NCBI GenBank assembly: GCA_035578905.1
Contig: JAQJVL010000664.1
Location: 1-64,000 of the forward strand
DNA length: 64,000 nucleotides
Direction of reading: 5' to 3'
Source: Stictocephala bisonia
Taxonomy: Eukaryota > Arthropoda > Insecta > Hemiptera > Membracidae
Positions 1 to 12,311 of this stretch are shown piece after piece. A model generated the notes under the pieces. The model was not told where the DNA came from, made no database searches, and worked only from the letters and a program-made list of their open reading frames with translations. Made by a program: the position numbers and the translations under genes. Each line of letters begins with the position of its first letter. Position 1 is the first letter of the stretch.

Positions 1-583
1 AAAATGTTAACTAAATGTTTAAACATACATTAGGTTAGATAACATAACATGCACGTGCGTTAGTTTTCAATGGGTAACTAATAAACTGTTCTCAAACAAT
101 TGATACGTGTTCAATATGAATTAATGACGTAGAAAGCCTTAAGTATCTGGATTACAACTTGAGTTATAGCCAGAACAGATGTAAAAAAGGTTGATAAAAG
201 GTGGAATTTCGAATACTGGTATAGAGAGAGAGAGATAGAGGGAAGTAAACGAACCTTCAACGTGTCTCCTATAAATCCCTGTGTCACGTTACTACAATAG
301 AGGGGGATAAAATGTAGCTTTATAATTTATTAATCTCTTTTAAAATTTGTTAATATTTTAACTACTCCTAACAAGTTAACTAATTTTGAGGAATTTTTTA
401 TTTAAAAAAATGTTTTTTTTATTCCGTGACAGTTAATCTTCGAAATAGACTCTTAATTAAATAATAAATTGTCATCTTATTTTTTATTATATTTTTAGTA
501 ATGTAGGCAAATCTATACATCTAATTACATTATCTAATAGTTTATATATACCTGAAATGAGAATTTTACCTGTGTTTCAATTG
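1..583. other. AT-rich intergenic, no gene
   Basis: No ORF or RNA gene is seen here. A short (GA)n tract lies at about 221-240, and T-rich and A-rich runs lie around 400-490. Confidence 0.6.
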
Positions 584-836
584 GGCGAGCCGGTGGCCGA
601 GTGGTCTAAGGCGTCAGGACTTTGACCTTTGGTTAGAGATAGCGCTGGTTCGAATCCGGCCTAGACCGGAAGATTTATCAGTAATATTCACCTTCTACTG
701 TACTGGTTCGCCCCCTTACTCTGTTTGATTAAGTTCCTCGCACAGATCAATAGTCTATGAGGAATGGGCAGAGTAAGATTAAGAAGGAGGTTGGCCTCTC
801 CTTAAAAAAAAAAAAAAAAAAAACAAAAAAAAAAAG
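584..836 (+). mobile_element. tRNA-derived SINE (family 1) with poly(A) tail
   Basis: The head (588-670) is tRNA-like. It has a textbook Pol III A box TGGCCGAGTGG at 594-604, a B box GGTTCGAATCC at 647-657, and a residual acceptor pairing CCGGT (590-594) with ACCGG (665-669). The A box and the long variable-arm spacing resemble Leu/Ser-type tRNAs. A tRNA-unrelated body follows (671-804), then an A-rich tail (805-835) broken by one C. Head plus body plus A tail is the standard SINE layout, and such elements are transcribed by Pol III and mobilised by a LINE enzyme. I could not find a clear target-site duplication. It is not a working tRNA because the acceptor stem is degraded and the transcript would continue into the body. 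Confidence 0.82.
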
Positions 837-1128
837 GTTTGAAAGCATTCAATAGTATATATAATAATGAAAAATTACTAAAGAATTACGATTTCTTTAA
901 CAATCCTCAAACCGTCAACATATATTTTTTATGCACTAGCTATTAGTAATGAATACAAATTAAATATTTAAGTGAAGTTTGTCAATCTTACGGTGAACAT
1001 TCAACCTTTGCTATCGTCCTAGTGATTAATTAAAGAATGGGTCGGGTATACCATCAGAATGGGGGTAACAATGCCTCGTAGTGTTTTAATCTGGACAAGT
1101 TTTTAACACTCATTACAACTATCTCATT
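837..1128. other. AT-rich spacer, no gene
   Basis: I recognise nothing in this stretch between the two SINE copies. Confidence 0.5.
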
Positions 1129-1282
1129 GGGGGTAGTAGCTCAGTAGCTAATGATTCGGACTGCGGAGGACAAAGTCCAAGATTCGAATTTCCAACTGAA
1201 CTAACGGTCGGTAATCTACTCGATGAATGCAGTTCGTGAACAGGCCTGCAAGTAAACGGCTAATGAAGTTGAAAAACAATGT
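1129..1282 (+). mobile_element. tRNA-derived SINE (family 2), copy A
   Basis: An A-box-like TAGCTCAGTAGC (1137-1148) and a B-box-like GATTCGAATTT (1181-1191) are followed by a body with the blocks ACGGTCGGTA and ACAGGCCTGCAAGTAAAC. It ends near AATGAAGTTGAAAAAC. The same order of blocks recurs at 27961-28073, so this is a dispersed element and not a chance match. The first B-box G is mutated and the tail is short, so the copy looks old and inactive. Confidence 0.72.
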
Positions 1283-4069
1283 ATATAAGTGGAAAGTAAA
1301 TTTACTATTGCTATTTGATTATCATTATGGCATAGGGTTTATATTGAAGATTAAAACAAAACGCAGTTGTATGAATATCACTTTTTATATGTTTACAACG
1401 AAAATAGCAAAAGTTGATAATTTCTATAATTTTCTTTTTTATAAGTTTTTCTTCAAATTTTAACTTCCCCTTATAGTTTATAAGAACCTTAAAACCAAGC
1501 AATCTTATAATATATGATAGTTAATATAAAAATTTAAACGTTGTCTATGTTTGTTAATCCTGTGACAAAAGTGGCCATATCCTGAAGGTGGAAATTCGAA
1601 GCATATTGGAAACCGATTTTACCAAGATGTATCAAGTTGATATAAAGGGCTCTTTGAGGGATATGAGCTTTAGTATATCCTCGGGATACAGAATATAAAG
1701 AACCTCACAGCTGACTGGCAAATATGAAAAAGTGAAACACCTTTATCCTCCATATTATACTGCTTCCCATTCCAGTGTTATATTGATATCAAATTTACGA
1801 TTTACCGACCATAATCAATATCAACAAATCATGTAAAATAATAATATATATTACATTGACAATAGTCTATTTACATCATGAAAGAAATAACAAACACTGC
1901 AAAACTGAGGATAAGTATGAATATATAGGGAATTATGTGTTAGGCAAGAACTTAATAATAGTGTACTCGTTCATCTACACTCATCACACTCATTCACTCC
2001 TCATATGATCGGAGTCTTAGAGATGAATAATGAACAAGTGAACTTTGTTTACAATTATTAAGTTAATCTGTTTACTGTTATTTAATTTATAGTAAAACTT
2101 TAAATTTTCAATGAAAACAAAAATATTATTTGAAAAATGTGACTAGTCACCAATATTCCCACTGTTTTCAACAAAGTATACTCTATATTGATGTTACTCA
2201 TACTTAGGCCTTTATTCTACTTACATGCGTAGAGTACTCTGAGAATTAAAAAAAAATTAAAAAACAAATACTTGGTGAATGAAATATTTGAATAACAGTA
2301 AAGAAGACAACAGATTATAATTTAGTGCTATTCTAATTTAAATAAAATTATTACAGGATTTTTATTGAATGAATGTGTGTTTCAAAAGCCACGCCTAAGC
2401 ATTAAGTACTAAATTAACCTTAACTGATTAAAACAATTGAACAAAAACCTCAATCATAAGAAATATATAGCTGAAAAGTAAATAAATTTTAAACACATTT
2501 CACTAACAATATAGTAAGGAACATGTAATACAAAGAACATTTTATGTCACAGGATTTAGAAATTACATGTACAGGCTTATTTGTTTTTTTTTTATTTTTT
2601 ATTTTGGTGTTCCAAGAATTTGATACTGCCATTCATGGATTAAATTCATGGTAGGATAAACATATGCCATGAATTCAAGCTGCCAACTAGAGACACAATA
2701 AACGTATGGTGTTTCTGTGGTTAAATTGTTTATAAGTAATGTGCTAAGTAAGATATTACAAAAAAAATGACTATTATTATAATAAAGTTTGTGATTCTGA
2801 GTAAGAACTCAATTGCATATTTTCACATGAATTTATATTCATTTTCATTAAATTATGTTAAATTAGTAATGCTGTTGCACTGTAACGTATTTCAGGACTT
2901 AAACGTACTGATTCATAAATCAGCGTCCAGTCAAATACGTCAGTCATAAAATCATGTTGCGTTGAAATTATTCGACTTGCCTTTACGATTGTTGAACACT
3001 CTTACCCTAAACTAAATTAATATAACTCTAATTATAAAAACAATATATTTCAGCAAGCCCAAATTGTAATTAAATTGTTTATTTTTATTATTATAACGTT
3101 TCTAACACATCAATGGCCTAAAACTTGATTCTAATACATTGATATCTTAAATAACTATATCGTAGTATTAAACATTCGCTGTATTCTACTTCAATGCCTA
3201 TATAATAAACACAATACTTGACTATAAATTAAATATTATCATTAAAGAATATAAATTGTACTATAATGAAATAAAAACAACAAAACTTACACATTACAAA
3301 ACTATGATTCAATACATTTACAAGATACCCGTATTTAATAAAATATATAGACTAATATTAGAAACAACTTTGACTATTCTAAGAGCAACGTGATTTATAA
3401 ATACCCAGGACTTAAAAATAAAGAAGTACATATATATAATAATAATAATAACTGCTTACATCACAGTTGTGATTTTTTTCTCAATCAACTTCTTCAAAGG
3501 TAATATGTATTTTTTTGCTGTGTCGATTGTAATTTATTAAAACAAGTTGTCAATATACGAATAAATAAAATAAAAAATCCACTGTAGAAAAACATAAAAT
3601 CCTAAAATCCTTTCAACGAAATAGGTTCTAAAATTAATCGAAATAAGCATTTGAAATAGTAAATTAAATAAGGTAATTAAAGAATATAAAAGAGGCACGA
3701 ATTTTTAAAATTTAATGGTTTAGTGATTAATGCGTGTATGGGCAACAGGTTAGTACCAACTAATAGTTTTTATACGTCAAACTCGTATTCTCTGAATCTA
3801 AGAATACCCCAACATATGTTCTGTGCCCAGTCAGTAAAAACCTCTGAGAAATACAGTAATTAATTACGAAATAAATATCTTTGTTTGCCTCTTCTGTCAA
3901 ATCAGTTTATTAAAATTTTATTTAATTAAACAATTTATCTACGTTTTCACTATGATACATTATAAAGTCGCTCAACTAGGGTCATTTTGTAAATTAAGTA
4001 ACAACTGGAGGAAATAATGTAAATAGGTCGGTAAAGTATCTTATTTTACCTCTATTTACTCTTAACAAT

Positions 4070-4100
<31 letters not shown>

Positions 4101-5526
4101 ACAATATTAGTACTCTGTGGATACAAAGTCTACTGTTAATAACATCCTCCAATAAAATGTAATTGCTTGTTAGTTGAAACATTTACTTCATATCACCCTG
4201 ACAAACATATAGCCCAGTCCTTGCAGTTTTCTTAATCATAATCTATATTTATAAAGTATAAATACGCCAAACTATCTTAATAGCAAATTTGTTGATTTAT
4301 AAAATTCCAGCTCTTCTTTAATCAAATTAACAATTCGAGCTCTAGTCCTATTCAATCACTTGCAATTATCATTCTCAATCAAAACCATTTATCTCTCTTC
4401 GGATTGTCTAATTGTTTAAAAACTATTCATGACATTCACTTAAAAATATAATTTCGGAAACACTATTTTCAGAGTGTGTACAATATGTCCTAGACATCTC
4501 ATGTATACGAATAACTTAGTTCTTCTTATTATTCTTCTTCTTTTATTATTAGTAAGGCACTAGCCTATAACAGTGTGACCAATAATTACAAAGATTACAA
4601 TTTAGAATGTAATTCCTTTATAAATCCATTAAATTATATTACATAATTTTTTAGCCAACTTTCTTTTAATGTTCATTGAAAACCTGTTTATGACCTTAAA
4701 ATATATAAAAATATCTTATCCATTCGGATTTAATAGAAAGGTGAAATCAACCAAGATTCAACACAATCCCTTGATATAATTATGTAATTATCAGTTTTGT
4801 CAAAATGACTGTTAGGGCTGTTTTAAAAAACACCTAATAATTACGCAATATTTCTTTTATCTAGATATTTAACAATATTGCATGACTTTTTTATGTAAAC
4901 TATTTTCTTAACGAAAATTACCTCCTCAATCAATACACACTAAATTATATTTGTATGAATTATGTATGTAAATTATGTTCATAAACACAATTTACCACAA
5001 ATTACGTAATAGTGATAACCTAATTATTAAACAAACAATGCTTCAGAGAGTAAGACTCTGTGTCTTAAATTTAACTAACTAAAGTTTTGCTAAAGCAATG
5101 CTTATAACCTATCTATCAACAAGTTAAATATATTGTTAGAAAAATGAAACAAATAATTTCACCAGTGAGGTGACAATATTACACAGCCGTGGCAATAGCA
5201 ACGCCTTAATGCCTTGCAGTACTTCCACATTTCAGTTCTTTATCCACTGCCAGCTGCCTTTTAAAGTGCAGTTCTCCAAGTTTTAGTGGCTTGAATAATT
5301 GTAAACTTTTAAACACTACATTTTAACAATATTATTCAATACTAATATTGGAAACATATTTGCCTGTCACACCGTGTGCATTCAATATTGTTTTGATAAG
5401 TTGGTTTTTCTTTGCGCTGATACTCCTTTCATTTTTTTCAAAATGCCTTTTATTCATTTTTTAAGGTTGTTATGATTTTTTTTCTTATAAATTTTTTACC
5501 AATGTTTTAATTTAAATATTTAGTTT
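1283..5526. other. 4.2 kb AT-rich intergenic DNA, no gene
   Basis: I see no convincing coding region. Simple sequence includes a (TAA)n tract around 3438-3450 and a 28-nt A run at about 4070-4097. Short open frames (for example at 1227 and 2767) are rich in Phe, Lys, Asn and Ile, as expected from random AT-rich DNA. Confidence 0.55.
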
Positions 5527-5892
5527 TACTGTGTTCCAGTTTGAGACGTGAGTTTGTGTTATACCTGCTCAATTTATATATTCTAAGAATCCAGTTTATT
5601 GTTTATATTTATATTTTTGCCTTATTGTGTTTCAGGTTAAGACGTGAGTTTGTGTTATACCTGCTTCTCTTAGATATTCTAAGAATCCAATTTATTGTTT
5701 ATATTTTTGCCTTACTGTGTTTCAGGTTGAGACGTGAGTTTGTGTTATACCTGCTTCTTTTAGATATTCTAAGAATCCAATTTATTGTTTATATTTTTGC
5801 CTTGTTGTGTTTCAGGTTGAGACGTGAGTTTGTGTTATACCTGCTTCTTTTAGATATTCTAAGAATCCAATTTATTGTTTATATTTTCGCCC
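5527..5892. repeat. Tandem repeat, ~90 bp x 4
   Basis: Four head-to-tail copies are anchored by GACGTGAGTTTGTGTTATAC at 5545, 5641, 5731 and 5821. The spacings are 96, 90 and 90 bp, and the last two units are nearly identical. Because 90 is a multiple of three, a 119-codon frame (5541-5900, +) runs through the array as a repeating 30-residue hydrophobic peptide. I treat this frame as incidental: it has no flanking exon signals, and the first unit has a 6-bp insertion that is also a multiple of three. Confidence 0.85.
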
Positions 5893-7744
5893 TATTTTAA
5901 TTTTCTTTAAACCCTCTAATTTGTTTGGTTAACCGAGTGGACTTCATGTTATTAAAGTTTCCATACAATTTTCCATACGTCATTTTTAGACTTCTCATTT
6001 CAGAATGAATATCAGTAAATTCTTAATTTCGGAATAATTCAAAGTTTTTATTATTGAAAGTAAAAAATAACGCACATAACCTTTTTACGATTGTCTTGGA
6101 TATTTTTATTTAGTTTGATTTTATATTTTTTCAAAATAAAATTACAACCCTACGATAATATTTTGAATTAATATCTTTGTCAAAATGTCTGAATTTGGTA
6201 AAGAGTGATTTTGTATTGCAATTGTTTTATCATATGGCATTTTTAATTTTGAGACATTGAGCATCGTTTACAAGTTTTTTAAGGGTCAATTCTTGTAAAA
6301 TGAACCCGACATTTCTTTCTTTACTTATAAGATCAGGGATCTTGGATCTACAACATATTTAGCTTTAGAAAAAATAATGATAGAAAAAGTACTTTTGTCA
6401 TTGAAATCAGATGTAGTTCAGGAAAATAAAAACGACAGTTGAGGGGGTTGTGTAAATAAGGAAAACCTTTTTTTTTCCATACAATAAATCAAAATATAGC
6501 CACACATTTTTTTGGGTTTATCAAACAATAATTGGTAATTCAGCAGAATCTTTATGCTTAAAACGTTTTTCAGATTAAGGAAGAAATGTAAGATATTTAT
6601 TCATTAATTAATATAATATTTATTTATAATAATCTTTCATAAAAGTTTCAAAATGTCAAAAAAAAAAAAAAAAAAAGTTCAACCCAGTCTCGCCATGGGG
6701 AGGATGGCACACGATGTGGGCATATATTTGTACACACTTGATTTATACTCATCATATATTTATACACATGATGAAAGAACTACTAAACAACTTGGAGACT
6801 TTATAATGTTTTCTACATGGCCTATTTGGACACAATAGTAGACTGCAGGTATATTTCTGTAAACAATACATACATCATTATATATATTTAAAAGAAGAAC
6901 TTTTAAAATACTTTTAAGTGTGCATTTAGAGTATATAAAGAATGTTTTGGCCAAATTTCATGGTCCAAAACTATATATATTTTGTCATTTTTTTGTCTTT
7001 AATATTAATAGATATAATCATTTTTACAATAATGAAAAACAACTCAAAGTTTAAATCTTTATGAATAAAACAAGTACTTTATACGTTTTATTTTGTGAGA
7101 AGACCCCTTTAATACGTGTAATGTAGATTAATGGCTAGAAAGATCTTTTATGAGGATGTTTTGTGATGACTTTTAACCTAGTCTTGCTACCTTATATCTA
7201 CATTACATCGAATTTAATGACGTCATTACCTGTATGTTTTAAGCTTTTAGACTGTTTTATTCATTGTTTTATTACCTAGTTGACTTAGGTAATCCACTGA
7301 AGTATGATAGTTTATTGGCCTATTGGCACTGTGGTATGGAAACTCTGGTATTCTCATAAAACCAAGCACAATGTTTTGAATGTCTTAAATAAATGTCCTA
7401 ATAAAGTATGACCTGTTTGTACCATCTAAAACTGCACTAATATTGTACATTTGCACTATAAATACAAAGCCTAGCTTTGCAAAATGCAAACAGTTTGTAC
7501 ATTTTCATAATTTTACTAACAAGTTAATATTCCAATGAATATTATTACTTAGACAAATAATTAGCTTTATAGAAATGTATATTTGTAGTGTAGTAAAAAT
7601 TATCATTCAATACACTAGTGAAAGCGTTCGGCATATTATGAACATTTGAAGTGCACAAACACGTGGTTTTGAATATAAAAAATACCACTTTTTCGCTCTT
7701 GTTATAAAATATATTAATATTATATACATTGTGATTTTTTTCAA
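5893..7744. other. AT-rich intergenic DNA, no gene
   Basis: Nothing is recognised here. There is an A run at about 6659-6676, and the short ORFs across it are translations of that tract and its flank. Confidence 0.5.
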
Positions 7745-7870
7745 GTGTGCCAGCTTTGGGATAGTTTAAACCTGCAGAGATACAACAAACTTTGAATGGG
7801 GGATTTCAAATTATCTTTTCTCATAATTATAGGAATTTAGTGATTTTAAATAACCCGCCAAAATGGTATG
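7745..7870 (+). repeat. Dispersed repeat family A, partial copy
   Basis: It shares the diagnostic core TTTAAACCTGCAGAGATACA (7767-7786) and its left flank GTGTGCCAGC with copies at 15245-15545 (+) and 12312-12650 (-). This copy retains only the core-proximal part. I do not recognise the family; it is probably a fragment of a transposable element. Confidence 0.6.
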
Positions 7871-7969
7871 ACCTGTTTATTTTTGTGAGAACATCTTATC
7901 TTTTCAGAACATTCTGAAGTAAACTAATATCTGAGCTGATATTAGTACATAAAATAGTACTAATATCAG

Positions 7970-9106
7970 CTCCCCACCCGCCCACCCGTACACGTGCAGT
8001 GGTATTGACCCACCCACCCATCCACCTGTACAAGTACAGTGGTGTTGACCCACCCGCCCACCCATACAAGTGCAGTGGTATTGACCCGACCGCCCACCTG
8101 TACAGTGCAGTGGTATTGACCCACCCATACAAAGCAGTGGTATTGACCTACCCGCCCACCCATACAAGTGCAGTGGTATTGAGCCACCTGCCCACCCATA
8201 CACGTGCAGTGATATTGATCCCCCCCCCCCCCCATAACCCCGAACTTATGGGGTTCTGTATCATACTTATAACTTATAAGACCCATACACATAAAAACAT
8301 AGCTTACCCTAAAAAAATACAAAATAAGGTTATGTAACTAAAAAGATAAAACGATTCTTGATAAAAAGATTCTACTGTCACAGATCTTAGGCTTGATCAT
8401 CTTCACTTTCTTCTCCGTCATTCCCAGCACAAGCCACACAAAGACGCATACGGGTATTGACCCATCCACCCACCCATACACGTACGGAGGAGGTATTGAC
8501 CCACCCGCTCACCCATATGTGTACGGTGGTATTGATGTACAGTGGTACTGACCCACTAACCCACCCATATACGTACAATTGTCACGTACGGTGGTATTGA
8601 CCCACCCGCCCAGCCATACACGTACCGTGGTATTGACCCACCCGCCCACCTATACACGGACCGTGGTATTGACCCACCCGCCCAACAATACACGTACCAT
8701 GGTATTGACCCACCCACCCATCCATACACGTGCCGTGGTATTGACCCACCCGCTCACCCATACACGTACCGTGGTATTGACCCACCCACCCACCCATACT
8801 CGTGCCGTGGTATTGTATATTCTCTTTAGTTTTTTTTTTAAACTAGTCAATTTTAACCTCACTAACACAGAACGTTTCCTTGAAAATTGTGAATTTTTAC
8901 GAAAAATTGAAATAAAAAACATTTACGCCACAAACTAAATTAAATTTACTTACATATCAGTAACATTCCCGCCCTCCCATACACGTACAGCAGTATTTAC
9001 CCACCCGCCCACCCATACACATACAGTGGTATTGACCCACCCGCCCATACACATACAGTGGTATTGACCCACTCGCCCACCCATACACGTACAGTGGTAT
9101 TATTAT
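7970..9106. repeat. ~36-bp minisatellite array, C-rich on + strand
   Basis: Three blocks (about 7970-8235, 8445-8818 and 8965-9106) hold variants of a ~36-bp unit built from TACACGTACGGTGGTATTGA plus CCCACCCACCCACCCA. They are separated by short unique stretches. A long C run (about 8219-8233) closes the first block. All copies are in one orientation, with the C-rich strand on +. The 36-bp unit equals 12 codons and produces long spurious frames on both strands. Confidence 0.9.
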
Positions 9107-9142
9107 TGTCTTTTTGACAGTAATACTAACCCTATTACCGCC

Positions 9143-10925
9143 AATGTGTATGGGTGGGTGGGTCAATTCCAATTTACGTGTATGGGCGGGCGAGTGGGTC
9201 AATACCACTGTATGTGTATGGGCGGCTGGGCGGGTGGGTCAATACCACTGTACGTGTACGGGTGGGTCAATACCACTGTACGTGTATGAGTGGGCGAGTG
9301 GGTCAATACCACTGTACGTGTACGGGTGGGCGGGTGGGTCAATACCACTGTACGTGTATGGGCGGGTGGGTGGGCCAATACCACTGTTCGTGTATGGGTG
9401 GGTGGATGGGTCAATACCTCTGTTCGTTTATAGGAGGGTGGCTGGGCCAATACCACTGGGAGGGTGGGCTCAATGATAAAACCTGATACATTGTTGGTTT
9501 TGGCATAATATTTTTGTTCAGTGCGTGTACGGGTGGGCGGGTGGGTCAATAGTTCAGTGCGTGTATGGGTGGGCGGGTGGGTCAATAGTTCAGTGCGTGT
9601 ACGGGTGGGCGGGTGGGTCAATACCACAGTGCGTGTATGGGTGGGTCAATAGTTCAGTGAATGTATGGGTGGGCGGGTGGGTCAATACCACAGTGCGTGT
9701 ATGAGTTGGCCTAACTACTGTTTGCGTAGGGGTGGTCAAAGTACCACTGTACGTGTATAAATGGTAACACCTTGTTGGTTATTGCTGGCAAGGTAACACC
9801 TTGTTGTTTACTATCGGCCAGGCAACACCTTGTTGGTTACTATCGGTCAGGTTACACCTTGTTGGTAACTATCAGCCAGGTAACACCTTGTTGGTTATTG
9901 CTGGCAAGGTAACACCTTGTTGTTTACTATCAGCCAAAGTTCAATACCACTGTACGAGTATGGGTGGGTGGGTGGGTCAATACCACTGTACGAGTATGGG
10001 TGGGTGGGTAGGTCAGTAGGAGTTAGTAATGAACACTACTGTACATGTATGGGTAGTTAGGTGGGTCGTCACTAATGTACGTGTATGGGTGGGCGGGTGG
10101 GTCAGTGCCACTGTACGTATATGGGCGGGTGGGTGGGTCATCACTTCTGTACGTGTATGAGTAGGTGGGTGGGTCATCACTTCTGTACGTAGTGACGACA
10201 ATTTGCCACCGGACGTGTTATTTAAATGCCACCGTACGTGCATCAATACCTCAGTATGTGTATGGGTGGGCGGGTGGGTCAATACCACTGTAGTGTATGG
10301 GTGGGTGGGTGGGTCAATACCACTGTACATGTATGGGTGGGCGGGTGGGTCAATACCACTGTACGTGTATGGGTGGGTACAAGGCCTGTACAAGGCCTAC
10401 ATTCTCCCTTATGCATACTATGTGTTCTGCCACCCTGTATATTGACAGATTGACTGTATATTGCCACCCAAATAGTACCAATGTACGTGAATGGTTGGGC
10501 GGGAGGGTTAGTACCATTGTACATGTATGGTTGGGAGGGTGGGCTAGTACCATTGTACAGAAAATTTTCTTTGGTTGTACCACCGTACATATATGGCCAA
10601 TGTATGTGAATGGGTGGGCGGGTGGGTCACTGCCAATGTATGTGTATGGGTGGGCAGGTGGGTCACTGCCAATGTATGTGAATGGGTGGGCGGGTGGGTC
10701 ACTGCCAATGTATGTGAATGGGTGGGCAGGTGGGTCACTGCCAATGTTATTTGTATAGGTGGGCGGGTGGGTCACTTCCAATGTATGTGTATGGGTGGGT
10801 GGGTGGGTCACTGCTAATGTATGTGAAGGGTGGGCAGGTGGGTCACTGCCAATATATGTATATGGGTGGGTGGGTGGGTCACTGTCAATATACGTGTATG
10901 GGTGGGCGGGTGAGTCACTGCACCT
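9143..10925. repeat. Same ~36-bp minisatellite, inverted orientation (G-rich on + strand)
   Basis: From about 9143 the same unit continues in reverse complement (TGGGTGGGCGGGTGGGTCAA then TACCACTGTACGTGTA). The blocks are about 9143-9475, 9518-9760, 9940-10400 and 10480-10925. The distal block has diverged to a GGTCACTGCCAATGTATGTG variant, a distinct subfamily. Many units contain four G triplets with 1-nt loops, which is the canonical strong G-quadruplex pattern (for example 9962-9976). The array ends against a reverse-transcriptase relic. Confidence 0.9.
9763..9938 (+). repeat. 29-bp minisatellite x 6, nested in the 36-bp array
   Basis: Units start with GGTAACACCTTGTTGG (variants GGCAACACC, GGTTACACC) at 9763, 9792, 9821, 9850, 9879 and 9908, an exact 29-bp period. 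Unit tails alternate between TTATTGCTGGCAA and TACTATCGGCCA. Its sequence is unrelated to the surrounding minisatellite, so it is an independent expansion. Confidence 0.9.
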
Positions 10926-11594
10926 GCCTGTCCATGCGCCAGTTATCCTTTTTTAAATCGAGTAAGATCCCGTCTACATTTTGCTTTTGCTCAAACATTG
11001 TTAGATGGTGAGGTGGAAAGCAAAACCTTGATGCATGTCTGGTGTTGTAGCAGTGAATATCAGAGTTCCTTTGTGAGTTAGACACATCAACAAGCATTAC
11101 AACTTCTACGATGTATAATCCAATGATGGTCAGAACTTTCAGTGATCGGAATGCCTCCCTACAGCTCTCCCTGATGTTTAGTTTTGCTAAGGTTCTATCG
11201 TACGTTTTTGGAGTACAAAGATCCTCTGCAGATTCGTTGCAGAAGTTCCTCCCCAGACTGCCAGGCCATACCGTATGTGTGATACAAAGAGGGAGTGGTG
11301 GGCAATTTCTGCATTGATGTTATTATATATTCTTTTAATAACAAAAATAGCAGAGCTTAGTTTTCTTAGTAAGGAGTCGACATGCCAGTTCCATGAAAGG
11401 TCACTGTCAAATTTTATGCCTAAAAATTTTGCTTTCTCTGTCTGAGCGACATCTGGTATCCTTGGTATGAGTTCCTTTCTCCTTCCAAATGAAAGTTGGT
11501 TTGTTTTATTTGGATTTACAGCTAAATCCAACTGGTAAGAGTAACTACTCGTATGTACTGGGTATGATTGGTACGAGCCCACATTATGGTGCAC
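10915..11594 (-). pseudogene. Non-LTR retrotransposon ORF2, C-terminal relic (jockey/CR1-like)
   Basis: Read on the minus strand, the upstream part (11187-11594) is open for 135 codons. It shows the thumb/C-terminal signature of non-LTR reverse transcriptases: FLGIKFDSDLSWNWHVD, then HIRYGLAVWGG, then LQRIFVLQKR. After a frame break the next part continues as CRE..FRSLKVLTI..LYIVEVV and NSDIHCYNTRHASRF, also typical of the ORF2 C-terminus. The catalytic palm motifs are upstream and absent. The 3' end runs into the G-rich minisatellite near 10920. It is a 5'-truncated, frameshifted, dead copy. Assignment to the jockey/CR1-like group is by motif style only. Confidence 0.82.
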
Positions 11595-11663
11595 AAGTTG
11601 GATGTATGAAAATTCTCACCAGTTGATTAGATATAGAGGACAAGTAGAATGGGTCTGTCAATA

Positions 11664-11714
11664 ATATTATCTATCAGGAACACTACATATTTAATTATTT
11701 TTCCTGATAGAAAA
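11664..11714. repeat. Short perfect hairpin
   Basis: CTATCAGGAA is followed about 20 nt later by its complement TTCCTGATAG. It could be a remnant of a small inverted-repeat element. No further structure is seen. Confidence 0.4.
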
Positions 11715-11903
11715 CGTAATTTTAAAATTTGTTTACTATTTGCATTTCTCCCTTGATTAATAATTACTTATTAATTTACAAAACTTTAGTTTTTTTTAGT
11801 ATTATTGAATATCAGTTATCTTTTTTTCATTATTATTATTATTCAGTTATTTTTGTTTTATTTGTGTTTAATCATTTATTAACTAGTCATTATCACTGGA
11901 ACA

Positions 11904-12046
11904 CAATTGTAGATTAAGGCAATTGTAATAAATATAAGTTTGACAACAATGCAACAGCTGATATTTATATCAACAGATAACGGATCAGTTATATGCGAAG
12001 CTTTTTCTAGGTAGTGTAATTTTTGAATCCAGGGCATTAAATATTC
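11904..12046 (+). mobile_element. Solo end of the TTAA-type MITE
   Basis: It matches the right terminal inverted repeat of the MITE at 15798-16235. Shared blocks are CAATTGTAG, GGCAATTGTAATAAATATAA, ACAACAATGCAACAGCTGAT and the terminus ATCCAGGGCATTAA. The opposite end was not found in the ~200 bp to the left, so this is a truncated or solo end. Confidence 0.65.
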
Positions 12047-12311
12047 AAAAATATGTTGCGATTACACACCTATCATAATAATTTACTTATAGTGCAAAAA
12101 GTATTAGTTTATCATACAAACGTATTTGACTATGAAATTACGTTGAAAAAAGAAATAACAATAGTCTTAAAAATTACTAATGTAGTTCTTCTGTGCGACA
12201 AAAAAATAGTCTTGGGCTAAGATTTTATTTTGTCTAAGATATTCAACCCTTAGGATAACTAAAATGTATGAATTCAAGACTTTATCCTAATATAACAGAG
12301 TAAAACACAGT

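Noticed and set aside
588..670. Functional tRNA gene (Leu/Ser type)
   Set aside because: The acceptor stem is only partly pairable, and the sequence continues into a body with a poly(A) tail, which is SINE architecture.
5541..5900. 119-codon hydrophobic repeat frame, as a membrane protein
   Set aside because: It lies entirely within the 90-bp tandem repeat, and the hydrophobicity reflects T-rich DNA. There is no other support.
8579..8938. Thr/Pro/His-rich frame in the C-rich minisatellite, as a protein
   Set aside because: The 36-bp period is 12 codons; the frames end where the repeat ends and occur on both strands and in both array orientations.
7970..10925. CRISPR array, because of regular short repeats
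   Set aside because: The units are directly abutting with no unique spacers, the context is eukaryotic, and no cas genes are present.
11111..11317. 68-codon plus-strand ORF over the RT relic
   Set aside because: It is the antisense shadow of the minus-strand reverse-transcriptase sequence.
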